This document shows positions 40,131 through 48,832 of a stretch of DNA of 64,000 bases, one piece after another. Position 1 is the first letter of the stretch; every line of letters starts with the position of its first letter. The notes under the pieces were generated by a model. That model saw only the letters and a program-made list of their open reading frames with translations, was not told the origin of the DNA and searched no databases. This DNA is from DATFRY01 sp035489015 (GTDB lineage: Bacteria > Myxococcota_A > Polyangia > Haliangiales > Haliangiaceae): assembly GCA_035489015.1 (NCBI GenBank), contig DATHKR010000213.1, positions 1 through 64,000 on the forward strand, in the 5' to 3' direction. The translations under genes were made by a program, and so were the position numbers.

Positions 40131-40146
40131 ACATGACAATACATGT
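40131..40146. promoter_or_regulatory. ACATG...CATGT inverted repeat
   Basis: Two 5-base arms separated by six bases form a 16-base symmetric site in an AT-richer pocket. It could be an operator for the downstream gene. No regulator gene is adjacent. Confidence 0.3.
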
Positions 40147-40213
40147 ATCGTCAGTAAGCCTGCAACTTTCCCGAGACTTCGGCGATCGGCCGGTTGCTAT
40201 GATTCCGATCGCC

Positions 40214-40429
40214 ATGGCGCGCTCTCATCGACCTCGGGCACCGCGCCGCCGCAGCTCCTGGGAGCCGGTTCCGCTCCACCTTCCGCTCGATCGGCCGTCC
40301 AGAGCACCAGGACCACCGGCGCAGAAGAACCGTTATCCGACCCACGGAGAGGTCGATCACGAATCGGAACCGGCGGGCGACGCCGACGACACGGTCGGCA
40401 GCCACGTCATCGTCATCGATCTCGCCTAG
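40214..40429 (+). CDS. Candidate 71-residue protein
   Basis: An open frame from ATG 40214 (ATG 40199 is also possible) coding an Arg-rich start, then EPVPLHLPLDRPS and an acidic C-terminus DADDTVGSHVIVIDLA. The composition is more balanced than in shadow frames and the acidic tail resembles short conserved myxobacterial proteins, but no family is recognised and no ribosome site is clear. Confidence 0.35.
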   Translation: MARSHRPRAPRRRSSWEPVPLHLPLDRPSRAPGPPAQKNRYPTHGEVDHESEPAGDADDTVGSHVIVIDLA

Positions 40430-40524
40430 TGCTCCGACCGGGCACATCGCTCTCGCCGGCAGGGACGATGATGGGCTCCGACGGTCGACGGGTGATTCGC
40501 TAGCGGCCGCCGGTCGCGTGCCTC

Positions 40525-42003
40525 GTGCGCTACCACGTCTTCATCGAGGGTCCGCGCGACGCGACCGCGGCCGGCATCGAGCTCCTGGCTGCCGCGCTGG
40601 GCCGCCGCTACGGCATGTCGGGGCCCGCGGTGCTCGAGCGGCTGAAGCAGGGCCGGTTCTGCGCGCGCTCGGCGCTCGAGCTGGTGCCGGCCCAGCGCCT
40701 GGCCGGTGAGCTGGAGGCCCTCGGGGCACGGACCAGCCTGATCGCCGCGCAGGGCGCCGACGACGGCAGGGCGCCCGCGTACGAGTCGGGCCTGGCGGCC
40801 GCCTTTGCCGGCGGCGAGCTGCGCGACGACGTCGGGCTCGACCTCGGCGTCCTCGGCGCGCGCGCGCCGTCGGAGGAGACCGACGTGGGCTGGACGCTGG
40901 CCGACGTCGACGGCTCGGGCGATGTCGCCGATGGCGCGGCGGGGGCGGAGGGCGCGGCGAAGGCGGAGGGCGCGGCGAAGGCGGAGGGCGCGGCGCGGGT
41001 CGATGAATCGGACCGACCGGGTGGGCCGGACCGACCGGGTGCCGCGACGCCGCCGCCGGTGCCGGGCCGGCCGGACGCCGCGACGCCGCCGCCGGTGCCG
41101 GGCCGGCCGGCGGGGCCGACTGCGCCGCGCGTGCCGGCTGCTCCGACGGCGGCGCGCGAGGCGCGAGGGACGCCGACGCCCGCGCGCGAGGCGCGGGGGA
41201 CGCCTGAGGTGATGCGCGAGGCGCAGGGGACGCCTGAGGCGATGCGCGGGGCGCCGGCGACGACCGGGCGGCCGGGCCCGTTCGAGCCGAGCGCGGTCGT
41301 GCGGGATCCGCGGGGGACGCCTGGCCCGATGCGCGAGGCGCCGGCGACGACGGGGCGGCCGCCACCGTTCGAGCCGGGCGCGGTCGCGCGGGATCCGCTC
41401 GAGCGGCGAGAAGATCGGCCCGGCGTCGCTCTGCCGCGCGAGCGCGGTGGGGTCGGGGAGGCGCTGGTGCCGCCGCCGGGGATCGAGCTGGCGGCCGACC
41501 GGTTCGCTCCGCCCGACGCCGGGCCGCGATCGCTGCCGGAGCTGGCCGAGGTGCCGACCCGGGTGGTCGCGGTCGGCGAGAGGTCGCGCCCGGCCTCGTC
41601 GGCGCCGCCGCTGGCCCACGTCGGCGAGGGTGAATCGCTGATCCGACCACCGCTGATGGTGCGCGCCCGCGAGCTGCTCGATGGATCGGCGCGGGCGCGA
41701 TTCGTCGCGGGGCTGACCGTGGCGTTCCTGATCGGACTCGTGCCGGCCCAGGTCTACGCCTGGTCGCGGGCGAGCTCGGGCTACGACGACATCCGCGCCG
41801 ACCTCGCCGCCGAGTACCGCACCGCCGACACCCAGGAGCGGTGGGAGACGCTGGCCGCCGCGCGGGAGGACGCGATCGCGCTGGTCGACTCGCGCCGCGC
41901 GCGCGACGTCGTCTCGGCGTGCTTCATCTGGATCGCCGTGGCCGGCGCGGCCGGCTTCGCCTGGTCTCGTCTGGTTCGCGAGCCGAGCCCTCGCGAGGGC
42001 TGA
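40525..42003 (+). CDS. Pro-rich protein with two C-terminal membrane helices
   Basis: 492 residues, GTG start. The first 75 residues are a compact alpha/beta domain (YHVFIEGPRDATAAGIELLAAALG ... QRLAGELEALGARTSLI) resembling the ribosomal-L7/L12-type or ferredoxin-like fold seen in other myxobacterial proteins. Residues 120-330 are Pro/Ala/Arg-rich with repeats such as AREARGTP and PPPVPGRP. Two membrane helices (FVAGLTVAFLIGLVPAQVYAW; VVSACFIWIAVAGAAGFAW) at the C-terminus enclose a short loop. Function unknown; membrane topology suggests a cytoplasmic N-terminus. Confidence 0.75.
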   Translation: MRYHVFIEGPRDATAAGIELLAAALGRRYGMSGPAVLERLKQGRFCARSALELVPAQRLAGELEALGARTSLIAAQGADDGRAPAYESGLAAAFAGGELRDDVGLDLGVLGARAPSEETDVGWTLADVDGSGDVADGAAGAEGAAKAEGAAKAEGAARVDESDRPGGPDRPGAATPPPVPGRPDAATPPPVPGRPAGPTAPRVPAAPTAAREARGTPTPAREARGTPEVMREAQGTPEAMRGAPATTGRPGPFEPSAVVRDPRGTPGPMREAPATTGRPPPFEPGAVARDPLERREDRPGVALPRERGGVGEALVPPPGIELAADRFAPPDAGPRSLPELAEVPTRVVAVGERSRPASSAPPLAHVGEGESLIRPPLMVRARELLDGSARARFVAGLTVAFLIGLVPAQVYAWSRASSGYDDIRADLAAEYRTADTQERWETLAAAREDAIALVDSRRARDVVSACFIWIAVAGAAGFAWSRLVREPSPREG

Positions 42004-42007
42004 TCGC

Positions 42008-43015
42008 TCAGCTCGGCGGGTCGCTGCCGTCGGGGTCGCTGGCGTCGGGACCGGCGCTGTCGGGGCCGCTGCCGTCGGGGCCGCCTTCCATCGCGCGGGC
42101 CGCCTTCTCCCGCTTGCGGTGGATCATGTACGCCATCACGATCGAGCCGTTGTAGAGCACGACCATCGGCAGCGCCATCAGCACCTGGGAGATGACGTCG
42201 GGGCCCGGGGTCAGCACCGCGGCCACGATGAACGACAGCACGATGAACCAGCGGTTGAAGCGCCACAGCCCGCGATAGGTCACCGCGCCGGCCAGGGTCA
42301 GGAACAGGATCAGGAGCGGTAGCTCGAAGACCAGCCCGAAGCCGAGCAGGAGCTTCTTCACGAAGTCGAGGTAGGCGTCCATGCCGAGGAGCGGCTGGAG
42401 CGCCACCGCGGTCGCCATCGAGTAGCTGACCCCGAGCCCGCGCTGCAGCTCGGCCAGGTTGTGCGTCGAGTAGTCGAGGAAGAAGCGGTAGGCCGCCGGC
42501 AGAACCAGGAAGTAGCAGAACACCGCGCCGCCGGCGAAGAGGGTCGCCGACGAGGCGGCGAACGCGACCCCGTAGCGGCGCTCGTGCCGGTAGAGGCCCG
42601 GCGCCACGAACAGCCACAGCTGGTGGAAGATGGCCGGCGAGGCGACGAAGATGCCGCCCCACAGCGCCACCGATAGATAGACCCAGAACGGCTCGAACAG
42701 CGAGTTGAAGTAGAGCGCCGGGCTGCCGAGCGATGCGTTGTGCGCCCCGACCTCGTGCCACACCTCGATGAGCGGCCGGGCCAGGACCACGAACAGCTCC
42801 TGGCTGAAGGTGAAGGCGATGAGGAAGCCGATCACCAGCGCGATGACCGCGTTGCGCAGGCGCACGCGCAGCTCGCGGAGGTGCTCGAGGAACGGCATCC
42901 GCGAGTCCTCGAGCTCGTCCTGCGGCGTGCGCGGCCCGGGCGGGCCCGGCGCGGGCACCAGCACCGGCGCGCTCGGATCCTGGACGACGAGGGGACCCGG
43001 CTCGGACTCAGCCAT
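42008..43015 (-). CDS. tatC: Sec-independent (Tat) translocase subunit TatC
   Basis: 335 residues with six membrane helices. MPFLEHLRELRVRLRNAVIALVIG carries the conserved Glu and Arg that bind the twin-arginine signal; later ALYFNSLFEPFWVYLSVALWGGIFVASPAIFHQLWLFVAPGLYRHERR is the standard TatC core. The acidic, Pro/Gly-rich extensions at both ends are unusual. It follows the TatA/B gene by five bases, forming a tat operon for export of folded, cofactor-containing proteins. Confidence 0.96.
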   Translation of the reverse strand: MAESEPGPLVVQDPSAPVLVPAPGPPGPRTPQDELEDSRMPFLEHLRELRVRLRNAVIALVIGFLIAFTFSQELFVVLARPLIEVWHEVGAHNASLGSPALYFNSLFEPFWVYLSVALWGGIFVASPAIFHQLWLFVAPGLYRHERRYGVAFAASSATLFAGGAVFCYFLVLPAAYRFFLDYSTHNLAELQRGLGVSYSMATAVALQPLLGMDAYLDFVKKLLLGFGLVFELPLLILFLTLAGAVTYRGLWRFNRWFIVLSFIVAAVLTPGPDVISQVLMALPMVVLYNGSIVMAYMIHRKREKAARAMEGGPDGSGPDSAGPDASDPDGSDPPS

Positions 43016-43020
43016 GGAGC

Positions 43021-43641
43021 TCAGCCATGAGCGGGGTCGTCAGGCTTGCTGCGCGCCGCGGGCTCGGCGGGCGGTCGCGTCTCGGGCGAGCGGCGAGCGA
43101 CCGCCCCCGGTGCGGGAAAGATGCGCGGCGGTCCGGCCTCGGCCGCGGAGCCGGCGGTGGCGGCGGACGAAGCCTCGGTGGTCGCGGCTCCAGTCGAGTC
43201 GGTGCTCGTCGTGGCGGGGGAGTCGGTGCTCGACGCGGCCGCTGGATCACCGGCGGCAGACGCCGACGCGGGCGAGAGATCGGTCGATGCGATCGAGCCG
43301 GCGGCCGCGGCGGCCTCCGACATCCCGCCCGTGGCCAGCTCGGCCGGCGCGCCGGTCACCGGGTCGACCGCGGGGGTGGGCGGCACCAGCTTGTCGAACA
43401 GCGTCCTGGGCGAGCGCAGCGGCCGGAGCGGATCGTCGCGCAGCGCGCTCCTCAGCTCACGCACCGCCTCGCCCAGCTTCTCATCCTGCTCCAGGGTCGA
43501 CTGGAGCTCCTGCGAATGGCGCCGGAAGTCGCGGATTCCCTTGCCGATCGTCTTGGCGGCCTGAGGCAGCTTGTCCGGCCCGACGACCAGGAGAGCCACG
43601 ACCAGGATGAGCAACAGCTCGCCCATACCCATGCCAAACAT
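43021..43641 (-). CDS. TatA/TatB-family twin-arginine translocase protein
   Basis: 206 residues; ATG 43641. MFGMGMGELLLILVVALLVVGPDKLPQAAKTIGKGIRDFRR gives the single membrane helix, the Gly-Pro hinge and the amphipathic helix that define TatA/B. The long C-terminus, 140 residues of Ala/Ser/Thr/Pro, is far beyond typical TatA. Being paired with tatC and having VVGPDKLPQ, it may do the TatB role; TatA is not in view. A -10-like TATGCT (plus-strand 43648-43653) lies 6 bases upstream of the start. Confidence 0.9.
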   Translation of the reverse strand: MFGMGMGELLLILVVALLVVGPDKLPQAAKTIGKGIRDFRRHSQELQSTLEQDEKLGEAVRELRSALRDDPLRPLRSPRTLFDKLVPPTPAVDPVTGAPAELATGGMSEAAAAAGSIASTDLSPASASAAGDPAAASSTDSPATTSTDSTGAATTEASSAATAGSAAEAGPPRIFPAPGAVARRSPETRPPAEPAARSKPDDPAHG

Positions 43642-43815
43642 GGCGCCAGCATAGCCCGGATGCCTGGTGGCGTCACCCGGCGGCCCGCGCGGCATCGGCG
43701 GGCGCGCCTGCCGATTTTGCGGGCGGCGAGCGAAGGGTCGTCGGGAAGCGGGCACTACAGGGAGAGCGCGCGCTCGTCTTCCATCTCTTGAACTCCTCGA
43801 CCCGGAGGTTCCGAC

Positions 43816-45297
43816 ATGAACCAGCATAGACAGAGGCGGCCGGCGCGCGTGCTGCTCCTCGCGGCCACCGCCGCGCTGGCGGCAGCGTGCAGCGGGCAAG
43901 ACCCGAGCGGCAGCGAGACCCAGGAGCTGAGCGGCCAGGTGGCGCGCCACAACTTCTCCTCGGAGGTCATCGGCGTGCGCGCGGTGCAGGACGGCGCGGC
44001 GGTGGCGTGGAGCAAGGTGGACGCGAGCGGCAGGTGGGACCTGCAGGTGCCGAGTGGCGAGGGGTACCGGCTCGAGGTCGTGACCGCCGGCGGCAGCCAC
44101 GGCTTCGTCACGCGTGGCGCGGAAGGGGCCCGGGCGCTCGAGTTCAGCGTGTGCGCCGGCGCGGCGCCCTTCGACGTCGGTCACGTGCACAGCTGGAGCA
44201 AGAGCAGCGAGGAACAGCCGGGCGAGGGCTGCGGCGATCCGCCGCCGTGCGGCGGAGGCGGCGGCGGCGGCAGTCCCGGCGACCCGGGCGGCGGGACCGG
44301 CGGTGGCGGCGGCGGCACAAGCCCCGGCGACCCGGGCGGCGGAACCGGCGGTGGCAGCGGCGGCGAGCCCGGCGACCCAGGCGACCCGGACGACCCCGGC
44401 GACCCCGGATGTCCGCCGCCGACCCCGTGCGACGATCAGGGCAACTGTTGCTTCCCGGACGGCACGTGCTGCGGCGCCGACGGAACCTGCTGCTTCCCGG
44501 ACGGCGTCTGCTGTGGTCCGGAAGGCGACTGCACCGATCCGCAACCGCCACCGTGCGAGCCCGGGCCCGACGGTGGCTGCGACGATCCGCAACCGCCGCC
44601 GTGCGATCCGGGCACCGGCGAGAACTGCTGCCCGGCCGGCGGCGACTGCCCGACGCCCCCGCCGCCGCCCCCGCCGCCGTGCGATCCGGACACCGGCAAC
44701 GGCTGCTGCGGCGACGACGGTCAGGATTGTCCTCCGCCTCCACCGCCGCCCTGCGATCCCGGCAACGGCAACGGCTGCTGCGGCGACGACGGTCAGGATT
44801 GCCCTCCGCCTCCACCGCCGCCCTGCGATCCGGACACCGGCAACGGCTGCTGCGGACCCGACGGTCGGGATTGCCCTCCGCCGCCGCCGCCCTGCGATCC
44901 GGACACCGGCAACGGCTGCTGCGGACCCGACGGTCAGGATTGCCCTCCGCCGCCGCCTCCCTGCGATCCCGGCACCGGCAACGGCTGCTGCGGACCCGAC
45001 GGCGGCGATTGTCCGCCGCCCCCGCCGCCCTGCGACCCGGGCGACCCGACCTGCTGCTCGCAGCCGTCTCCCGACGGCACCTGCCCGCCGGTCCCGTGCG
45101 AGCCCGGTCCGGACGGCACCTGCACCGACCCGCCGGTTCCTCCCTGCGACTATGATGACCCGACGTGCTGGCCGCAGCCGGAGCCTCCCGTGTGCAGCGA
45201 CCAGCCCGACGCCGGCATGACCGACGTGTGCTGGGCCGCCGGCGCCGTGGCGGAGAATCCGCTGCCGGACTTCGGCTGCGCGGCGGCCGGAGGCTGA
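43816..45297 (+). CDS. Cys/Pro-rich tandem-repeat lipoprotein
   Basis: 493 residues; GGAGG ribosome site and lipobox ending at Cys25 (LAAAC). Residues 38-115 form a beta-sandwich like a carboxypeptidase-regulatory domain (VAWSKVDASGRWDLQVPSGEGYRLEVV). A Gly/Asp-rich stretch follows, then from about 205 a long array of Cys pairs, including units of about 23 residues of the form PPPPPPCDPDTGNGCCGPDGQDC repeated about six times. The tandem CC and GNGCCG motifs suggest disulfide-crosslinked knots on a polyproline rod, a surface spine or matrix protein. No family is recognised. The next two genes lie in the same orientation. Confidence 0.82.
   Translation: MNQHRQRRPARVLLLAATAALAAACSGQDPSGSETQELSGQVARHNFSSEVIGVRAVQDGAAVAWSKVDASGRWDLQVPSGEGYRLEVVTAGGSHGFVTRGAEGARALEFSVCAGAAPFDVGHVHSWSKSSEEQPGEGCGDPPPCGGGGGGGSPGDPGGGTGGGGGGTSPGDPGGGTGGGSGGEPGDPGDPDDPGDPGCPPPTPCDDQGNCCFPDGTCCGADGTCCFPDGVCCGPEGDCTDPQPPPCEPGPDGGCDDPQPPPCDPGTGENCCPAGGDCPTPPPPPPPPCDPDTGNGCCGDDGQDCPPPPPPPCDPGNGNGCCGDDGQDCPPPPPPPCDPDTGNGCCGPDGRDCPPPPPPCDPDTGNGCCGPDGQDCPPPPPPCDPGTGNGCCGPDGGDCPPPPPPCDPGDPTCCSQPSPDGTCPPVPCEPGPDGTCTDPPVPPCDYDDPTCWPQPEPPVCSDQPDAGMTDVCWAAGAVAENPLPDFGCAAAGG
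44660..45030 (+). repeat. Tandem repeat coding Pro-run and CDPDTGNGCCG units
   Basis: About five units of 66-72 bases with near-identical cores (GGCAACGGCTGCTGCGG) separated by variable CCG/CCT proline tracts. The copies differ mainly in proline number and in two residues, suggesting recent duplication and slippage. Confidence 0.85.
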
Positions 45298-45319
45298 GCG
45301 GCGCAATGCGAAGCGGCGC

Positions 45320-46513
45320 ATGACGCGGGTCCGGACAGCGAGCGCGCTCGTCGCGGCGGCGGCGGCGGTCGCGCTCGGCCCGCGTGGCGGGTTCGCGGAC
45401 GAGGGCGAGGCGGCGGCCGCCGCGCCGCCCTGCCCTCCCGCGGCGCGCCTGCGCGGCGACGGCGAGCTGGCCCGCCTGGTCGGGCTGGAGCTCGCCGTGC
45501 TCGGCGTCTTCAGCCGGGACATCCCGCCGCTCTGTCCGTCGGTGGAGGTGAGCCTGACCACGGCCGGCGAGCAGGTCTCGGTCGCGCTGCGCGATCCGTC
45601 CGGGCGGCGCGCGCAGCAGGTCGTCACCAACCCGCACGTCGCGGCCATCTGGATCGAATCGTGGGTCCACCCGGAGCTGGGCGCGCCGCTCCTGGCCGGT
45701 CGCGGCCTGCTCTCGATCGGCCCCCTGCGGGCGGTGGCGCCCGGCCCGGCCCTCATCGCTGGCCAGCGGACCGCGGCGCCGAGCTCGCCGTCGCCCCCGA
45801 CCGACCGCGCGATGCGCTTCGCCGGCTTCGTGGTCGGCGCCGCGGCGGAGAAGCTCTACGCCAGCGACGACTCGGAGTGGCGCGCGCTCACCATGTCGGC
45901 GTGCGCGCGCTGGGGGCCGCTGTGCGCCGGTCTGGTGGGCCACCTGGGCGACAACCAGGACTTCCCTCCGCCCAGCTCGCCGTGGATCCAGCTCGATCGG
46001 CTCGGCGTCGACCTGCTGGCCAGCCTGAGCGCGCCGTTCGAGGTCGGTCGCATGGAGATCTCGCCGGGCATCGGCTTCGGGATGGGGCTCCTGCGCAGCT
46101 CGACCGGCACCTGCGAGAACGGCGACCCGGCCGGGGACGTCGTCGCCTGCGGCGACTACCCGGTGGTCTCGTACAGCCTGGGGCCGCGCGCCGAGATGGG
46201 GCTGGCCGGCGCGTTTCCGATCTCGTCGCGCGTGTCGCTGCTGGTGACCGCGTCGGTCGGGTTCGCGCCGATGGCGCGCAGCGCGGCGCTCACGCCCGGC
46301 GGCGACGTCCCGTCCCCCCCGAGCGGACCGGACGAGCCACCGCCCAACCCGGACGGCTCGACCGGCGATGGTTCCCCTGGCGACGGCGGCACCGACGACG
46401 ACCCGGCAACGGGCAACGACGGGCAGCCGATCGAGCCGCTCGTCCTCGCGCTGCCGGCCGAGCCGAACCAGTTCACCCGCATCGGCGTCGGCCTGGTGGT
46501 CGCGCTGCCGTGA
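45320..46513 (+). CDS. Secreted barrel-like protein next to an ECF sigma factor
   Basis: 397 residues with a Sec signal (ALVAAAAAVALGPRGGFADEG). The N-terminal part (CPSVEVSLTTAGEQVSVALRDPSGRRAQQVVTNPHVAAIWIESW) is a small alpha/beta domain; the C-terminal part has alternating beta segments (MRFAGFVVGAAAEKLYAS, LGVDLLASLSAPFEVGRMEISPGIGFGMGL, RVSLLVTASVGFAPM) consistent with an outer-membrane barrel. An Asp/Gly/Pro-rich insert (about 325-365) lies near the end. The ECF sigma frame overlaps its stop (GTGA), implying co-translation and a role as its sensor or product. Confidence 0.72.
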   Translation: MTRVRTASALVAAAAAVALGPRGGFADEGEAAAAAPPCPPAARLRGDGELARLVGLELAVLGVFSRDIPPLCPSVEVSLTTAGEQVSVALRDPSGRRAQQVVTNPHVAAIWIESWVHPELGAPLLAGRGLLSIGPLRAVAPGPALIAGQRTAAPSSPSPPTDRAMRFAGFVVGAAAEKLYASDDSEWRALTMSACARWGPLCAGLVGHLGDNQDFPPPSSPWIQLDRLGVDLLASLSAPFEVGRMEISPGIGFGMGLLRSSTGTCENGDPAGDVVACGDYPVVSYSLGPRAEMGLAGAFPISSRVSLLVTASVGFAPMARSAALTPGGDVPSPPSGPDEPPPNPDGSTGDGSPGDGGTDDDPATGNDGQPIEPLVLALPAEPNQFTRIGVGLVVALP

Positions 46514-47166
46514 CGTCGATCGGCCAGCCTCCCGGCGGCGCGCCGGTCCTGCCGTTCCGGAGGCGCGGGGCGAGCAGCGCGCCGCGCGATGGCGGAAGAG
46601 AGGCGGCGGTGAGCGACCAGCTCACCGACGAGGCGCTGGTCGCCGCCTGCGCGACCGGCGACACCGCCGCGCTGGCCGCGCTGTTCGATCGCCATCACCG
46701 GCTGGTGCTGCGCTTCGTCGCGCGCGCGTCGTCGGCGGGGGCGAGCGACGTCGAGGACCTGGCGCAGACCACGTTCCTCGAGCTGTGGCGGTCGTCGCCG
46801 CGGTTCCGGGCCAACGGCAGCGCGCGCAGCTGGATGCTCGGCATCGCGGCCAACCTGGTCCGCCACTACGTGCGCGGCGAAGTGCGGCGGCGCTCGGCCA
46901 TGGCCGGGCTGGCCGAGCGGCCGGAGCGCGGCGCTGCCCGCCCCGACGACCTGGCCGCGCGGCGCCAGCTCATCGATCGCCTGGCCCGGGGCGTCGACGA
47001 GCTGCCTCACGATCTGCGGGTGGCGTTCGTCCTGTGCGACCTCGAGGAGGTGCCCGCGGTGGAGGCGGCCCGCGCGCTCGGGGTGCGCCAGGGCACCATG
47101 TGGCGGCGCCTGCACGACGCGAGAAGAAGGCTGCGCGACATCCTCGCCGGGAGGTCGTCACCATGA
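46510..47166 (+). CDS. ECF-type RNA polymerase sigma factor
   Basis: About 218 residues from the coupled GTG at 46510, or 185 from GTG 46609, which has an AGAGAGG ribosome site. Region 2 is clear (AALAALFDRHHRLVLRFVARASSAGASDVEDLAQTTFLELWRSSPRFR and ARSWMLGIAANLVRHYVR), and region 4 ends with VPAVEAARALGVRQGTMWRRLHDARRRLR. The next gene overlaps by four bases and codes a FecR/TPR membrane protein, a candidate regulator. This gene pair recurs in myxobacteria. Target promoters are unknown. Confidence 0.92.
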   Translation: MTSIGQPPGGAPVLPFRRRGASSAPRDGGREAAVSDQLTDEALVAACATGDTAALAALFDRHHRLVLRFVARASSAGASDVEDLAQTTFLELWRSSPRFRANGSARSWMLGIAANLVRHYVRGEVRRRSAMAGLAERPERGAARPDDLAARRQLIDRLARGVDELPHDLRVAFVLCDLEEVPAVEAARALGVRQGTMWRRLHDARRRLRDILAGRSSP

Positions 47167-48800
47167 CGCTGGACCATCGGAAGCAGGACACCGAGCTGGT
47201 GGAGGCGGCCCGCGAGCTGCCCCATCACCAGCCGAGCGCGGCGCGACGCGACGCCATGCGCGCGGCGCTGATCGACGCGGCGCGGGCCACCCCGCCGCTC
47301 GCCCACCGGCGCGGGAGAACCGCGCTCGCCGCCGCCGGTGGCGCCGCGGTCGCCGCGCTGTGCGCGGCCGGCCTGACGCTGTGGTGGGGCGCGCGACCGC
47401 GACCGGAGGGCCGCGCCGACCAGATCGAGGAGAGCGCAGCGGTCGGCACGCCGCGTGCGACGATCCAGAGCTCGAGCGGAGCCCACTTCGAGCACACTCG
47501 CCGGCGAGTGGCGCGCGCCGCGGGCAGCCGGAGGCGCGCAGTGGTCGACGAGGTCGTGCGCCTGCACGGCGGACGCGTGGCGGTCGCGGTCGAGCACCTC
47601 GCCGGCGACGAGCGGTTCCGGGTGGTGACCGGCGACGCCGAGGTCGAGGTGCGCGGCACCGCGTTCGACGTGGTGGTCGACGGAGACCGGCTGGTCGAGG
47701 TGGCGGTGACGTCCGGCGTGGTCGACGTGCGACCGGACGGGCGCGACCGCGTCTCGCTCGTCGCCGGCGATCGCTGGCGAGCGGACGGCAGCGTCGCCCG
47801 AGCCGGCAGCGGTGGGAAGCAGACCGCGACCGGGGCCGCGCCGGCGGTGGCGACAGGCGCGAGCACCGAGGCAGATCCCGGTAGGAGCTCGATCGCCGGT
47901 TCGATGTCGCCGGCGGCGTCGGGGCCGGCCGCGGCCTCGCCTTCCGTGTCGGCGGGGGCGGGGGCGGGGGCGGGGGCGGCGGCGGCGGCAGCGCAGACTC
48001 TGCCTGCCGGTGCCGGTGCCGGTGCCGGTGCCGGTGCGATCGCGCGGGCGGGCGCGGGGTCCGACACGAATCCGGCCACGGGGGCGAGTGCCGGGGCGGG
48101 CGCGGGCGCACCGTCGCCGACGGGCAGCGGCGCGCGAGAGGCGAGGACGACCGCCCGAGCAGAGGCTGTCGCCGGCGCCGGATCACGCGCCGGGGGGAGC
48201 GGATCCTCGACGCCGGGAGATGCAAGCGGCCGCGACGCGATAGCCGACCACGCCGCGGGGTCGGCGGCCGGCGACAGGGCCGCTCCCTCGCGCCGTGCTC
48301 GAACCGGCGCCGCCTCCGTCGCGATCGGTCCAGGTCCCGGCCCCGCGGCCGCAAGCCGCGCCGGCGACCGCGACCGGCTCATCCCGACCCCGGCCCCGGC
48401 CCCCGCCGCGGCTCCGGCGCTTCCGACTGCGAGCGAGGCCGCGTTCGGCCGCGGCTTCCGCGCCCTGCGCGGCGGCGACCTCGGCGAGGCGGCGAGCCAG
48501 TTCGCCGCCGCGGTCCGCGACGCGCCGGCCTCGGCGCTGGCGGCTGACGCTCGCTACTGGCGCGGCGTGGCCCTCGCCCGCGCAGGCAGCAGCGCCGAGG
48601 CACGCGCCGCGCTCGGCGAGTTCCTCGCCCGCCATCCTCGCCACCCGCGCGCCGGCGAGGCATCGGCCATGCTCGGCTGGCTCCTCCTCGAGTCCGGCGA
48701 TCGTCAAGCTGCCGCTCGCCGGTTCCGCGCGGCCCTGGGCGACCCGGACCCCGACGTCCGCGCCAGCGCGCGCAAGGGCCTCGCCTCGCTCGGCCGCTGA
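47163..48800 (+). CDS. FecR-domain membrane protein with C-terminal TPR
   Basis: 545 residues. Short cytoplasmic N-terminus with PSAARRDAMRAALIDAAR, a possible anti-sigma helix; one membrane helix (about 52-76); a FecR domain (GGRVAVAVEHLAGDERFRVVTGDAEVEVRGTAFDVVVDGDRLVEVAVTSGVVDVRPDG). About 200 residues of Ala/Gly/Ser/Pro low complexity (GAGAGAG runs) follow, then a TPR unit (FGRGFRALRGGDLGEAASQFAAAVRDAP ... WLLLESGDRQAAARRFRAAL). ATG overlaps the sigma stop (ATGA). Role: probably the membrane regulator of the sigma factor, with the TPR reading a periplasmic partner. Confidence 0.9.
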   Translation: MTLDHRKQDTELVEAARELPHHQPSAARRDAMRAALIDAARATPPLAHRRGRTALAAAGGAAVAALCAAGLTLWWGARPRPEGRADQIEESAAVGTPRATIQSSSGAHFEHTRRRVARAAGSRRRAVVDEVVRLHGGRVAVAVEHLAGDERFRVVTGDAEVEVRGTAFDVVVDGDRLVEVAVTSGVVDVRPDGRDRVSLVAGDRWRADGSVARAGSGGKQTATGAAPAVATGASTEADPGRSSIAGSMSPAASGPAAASPSVSAGAGAGAGAAAAAAQTLPAGAGAGAGAGAIARAGAGSDTNPATGASAGAGAGAPSPTGSGAREARTTARAEAVAGAGSRAGGSGSSTPGDASGRDAIADHAAGSAAGDRAAPSRRARTGAASVAIGPGPGPAAASRAGDRDRLIPTPAPAPAAAPALPTASEAAFGRGFRALRGGDLGEAASQFAAAVRDAPASALAADARYWRGVALARAGSSAEARAALGEFLARHPRHPRAGEASAMLGWLLLESGDRQAAARRFRAALGDPDPDVRASARKGLASLGR

Positions 48801-48832
48801 CCGGCGCCGATCGCGCGCGCGCGGACTCGAGG

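Larger units (their letters stand above)
39926..40524. other. Gene-poor 600-base intergenic stretch
   Basis: No confident gene. Base composition falls towards AT around 40130-40200. It holds the inverted repeat ACATG-acaata-CATGT (40131-40146) and a small open frame (40214-40429) given separately. It lies between the TPR kinase stop and the next GTG start. Confidence 0.5.

Noticed and set aside
43021..45756. Single 911-residue frame joining TatA/B to a long upstream part
   Set aside because: The upstream part is the antisense of the Cys-rich lipoprotein gene; TatA/B starts at 43641 where the classic motif begins.
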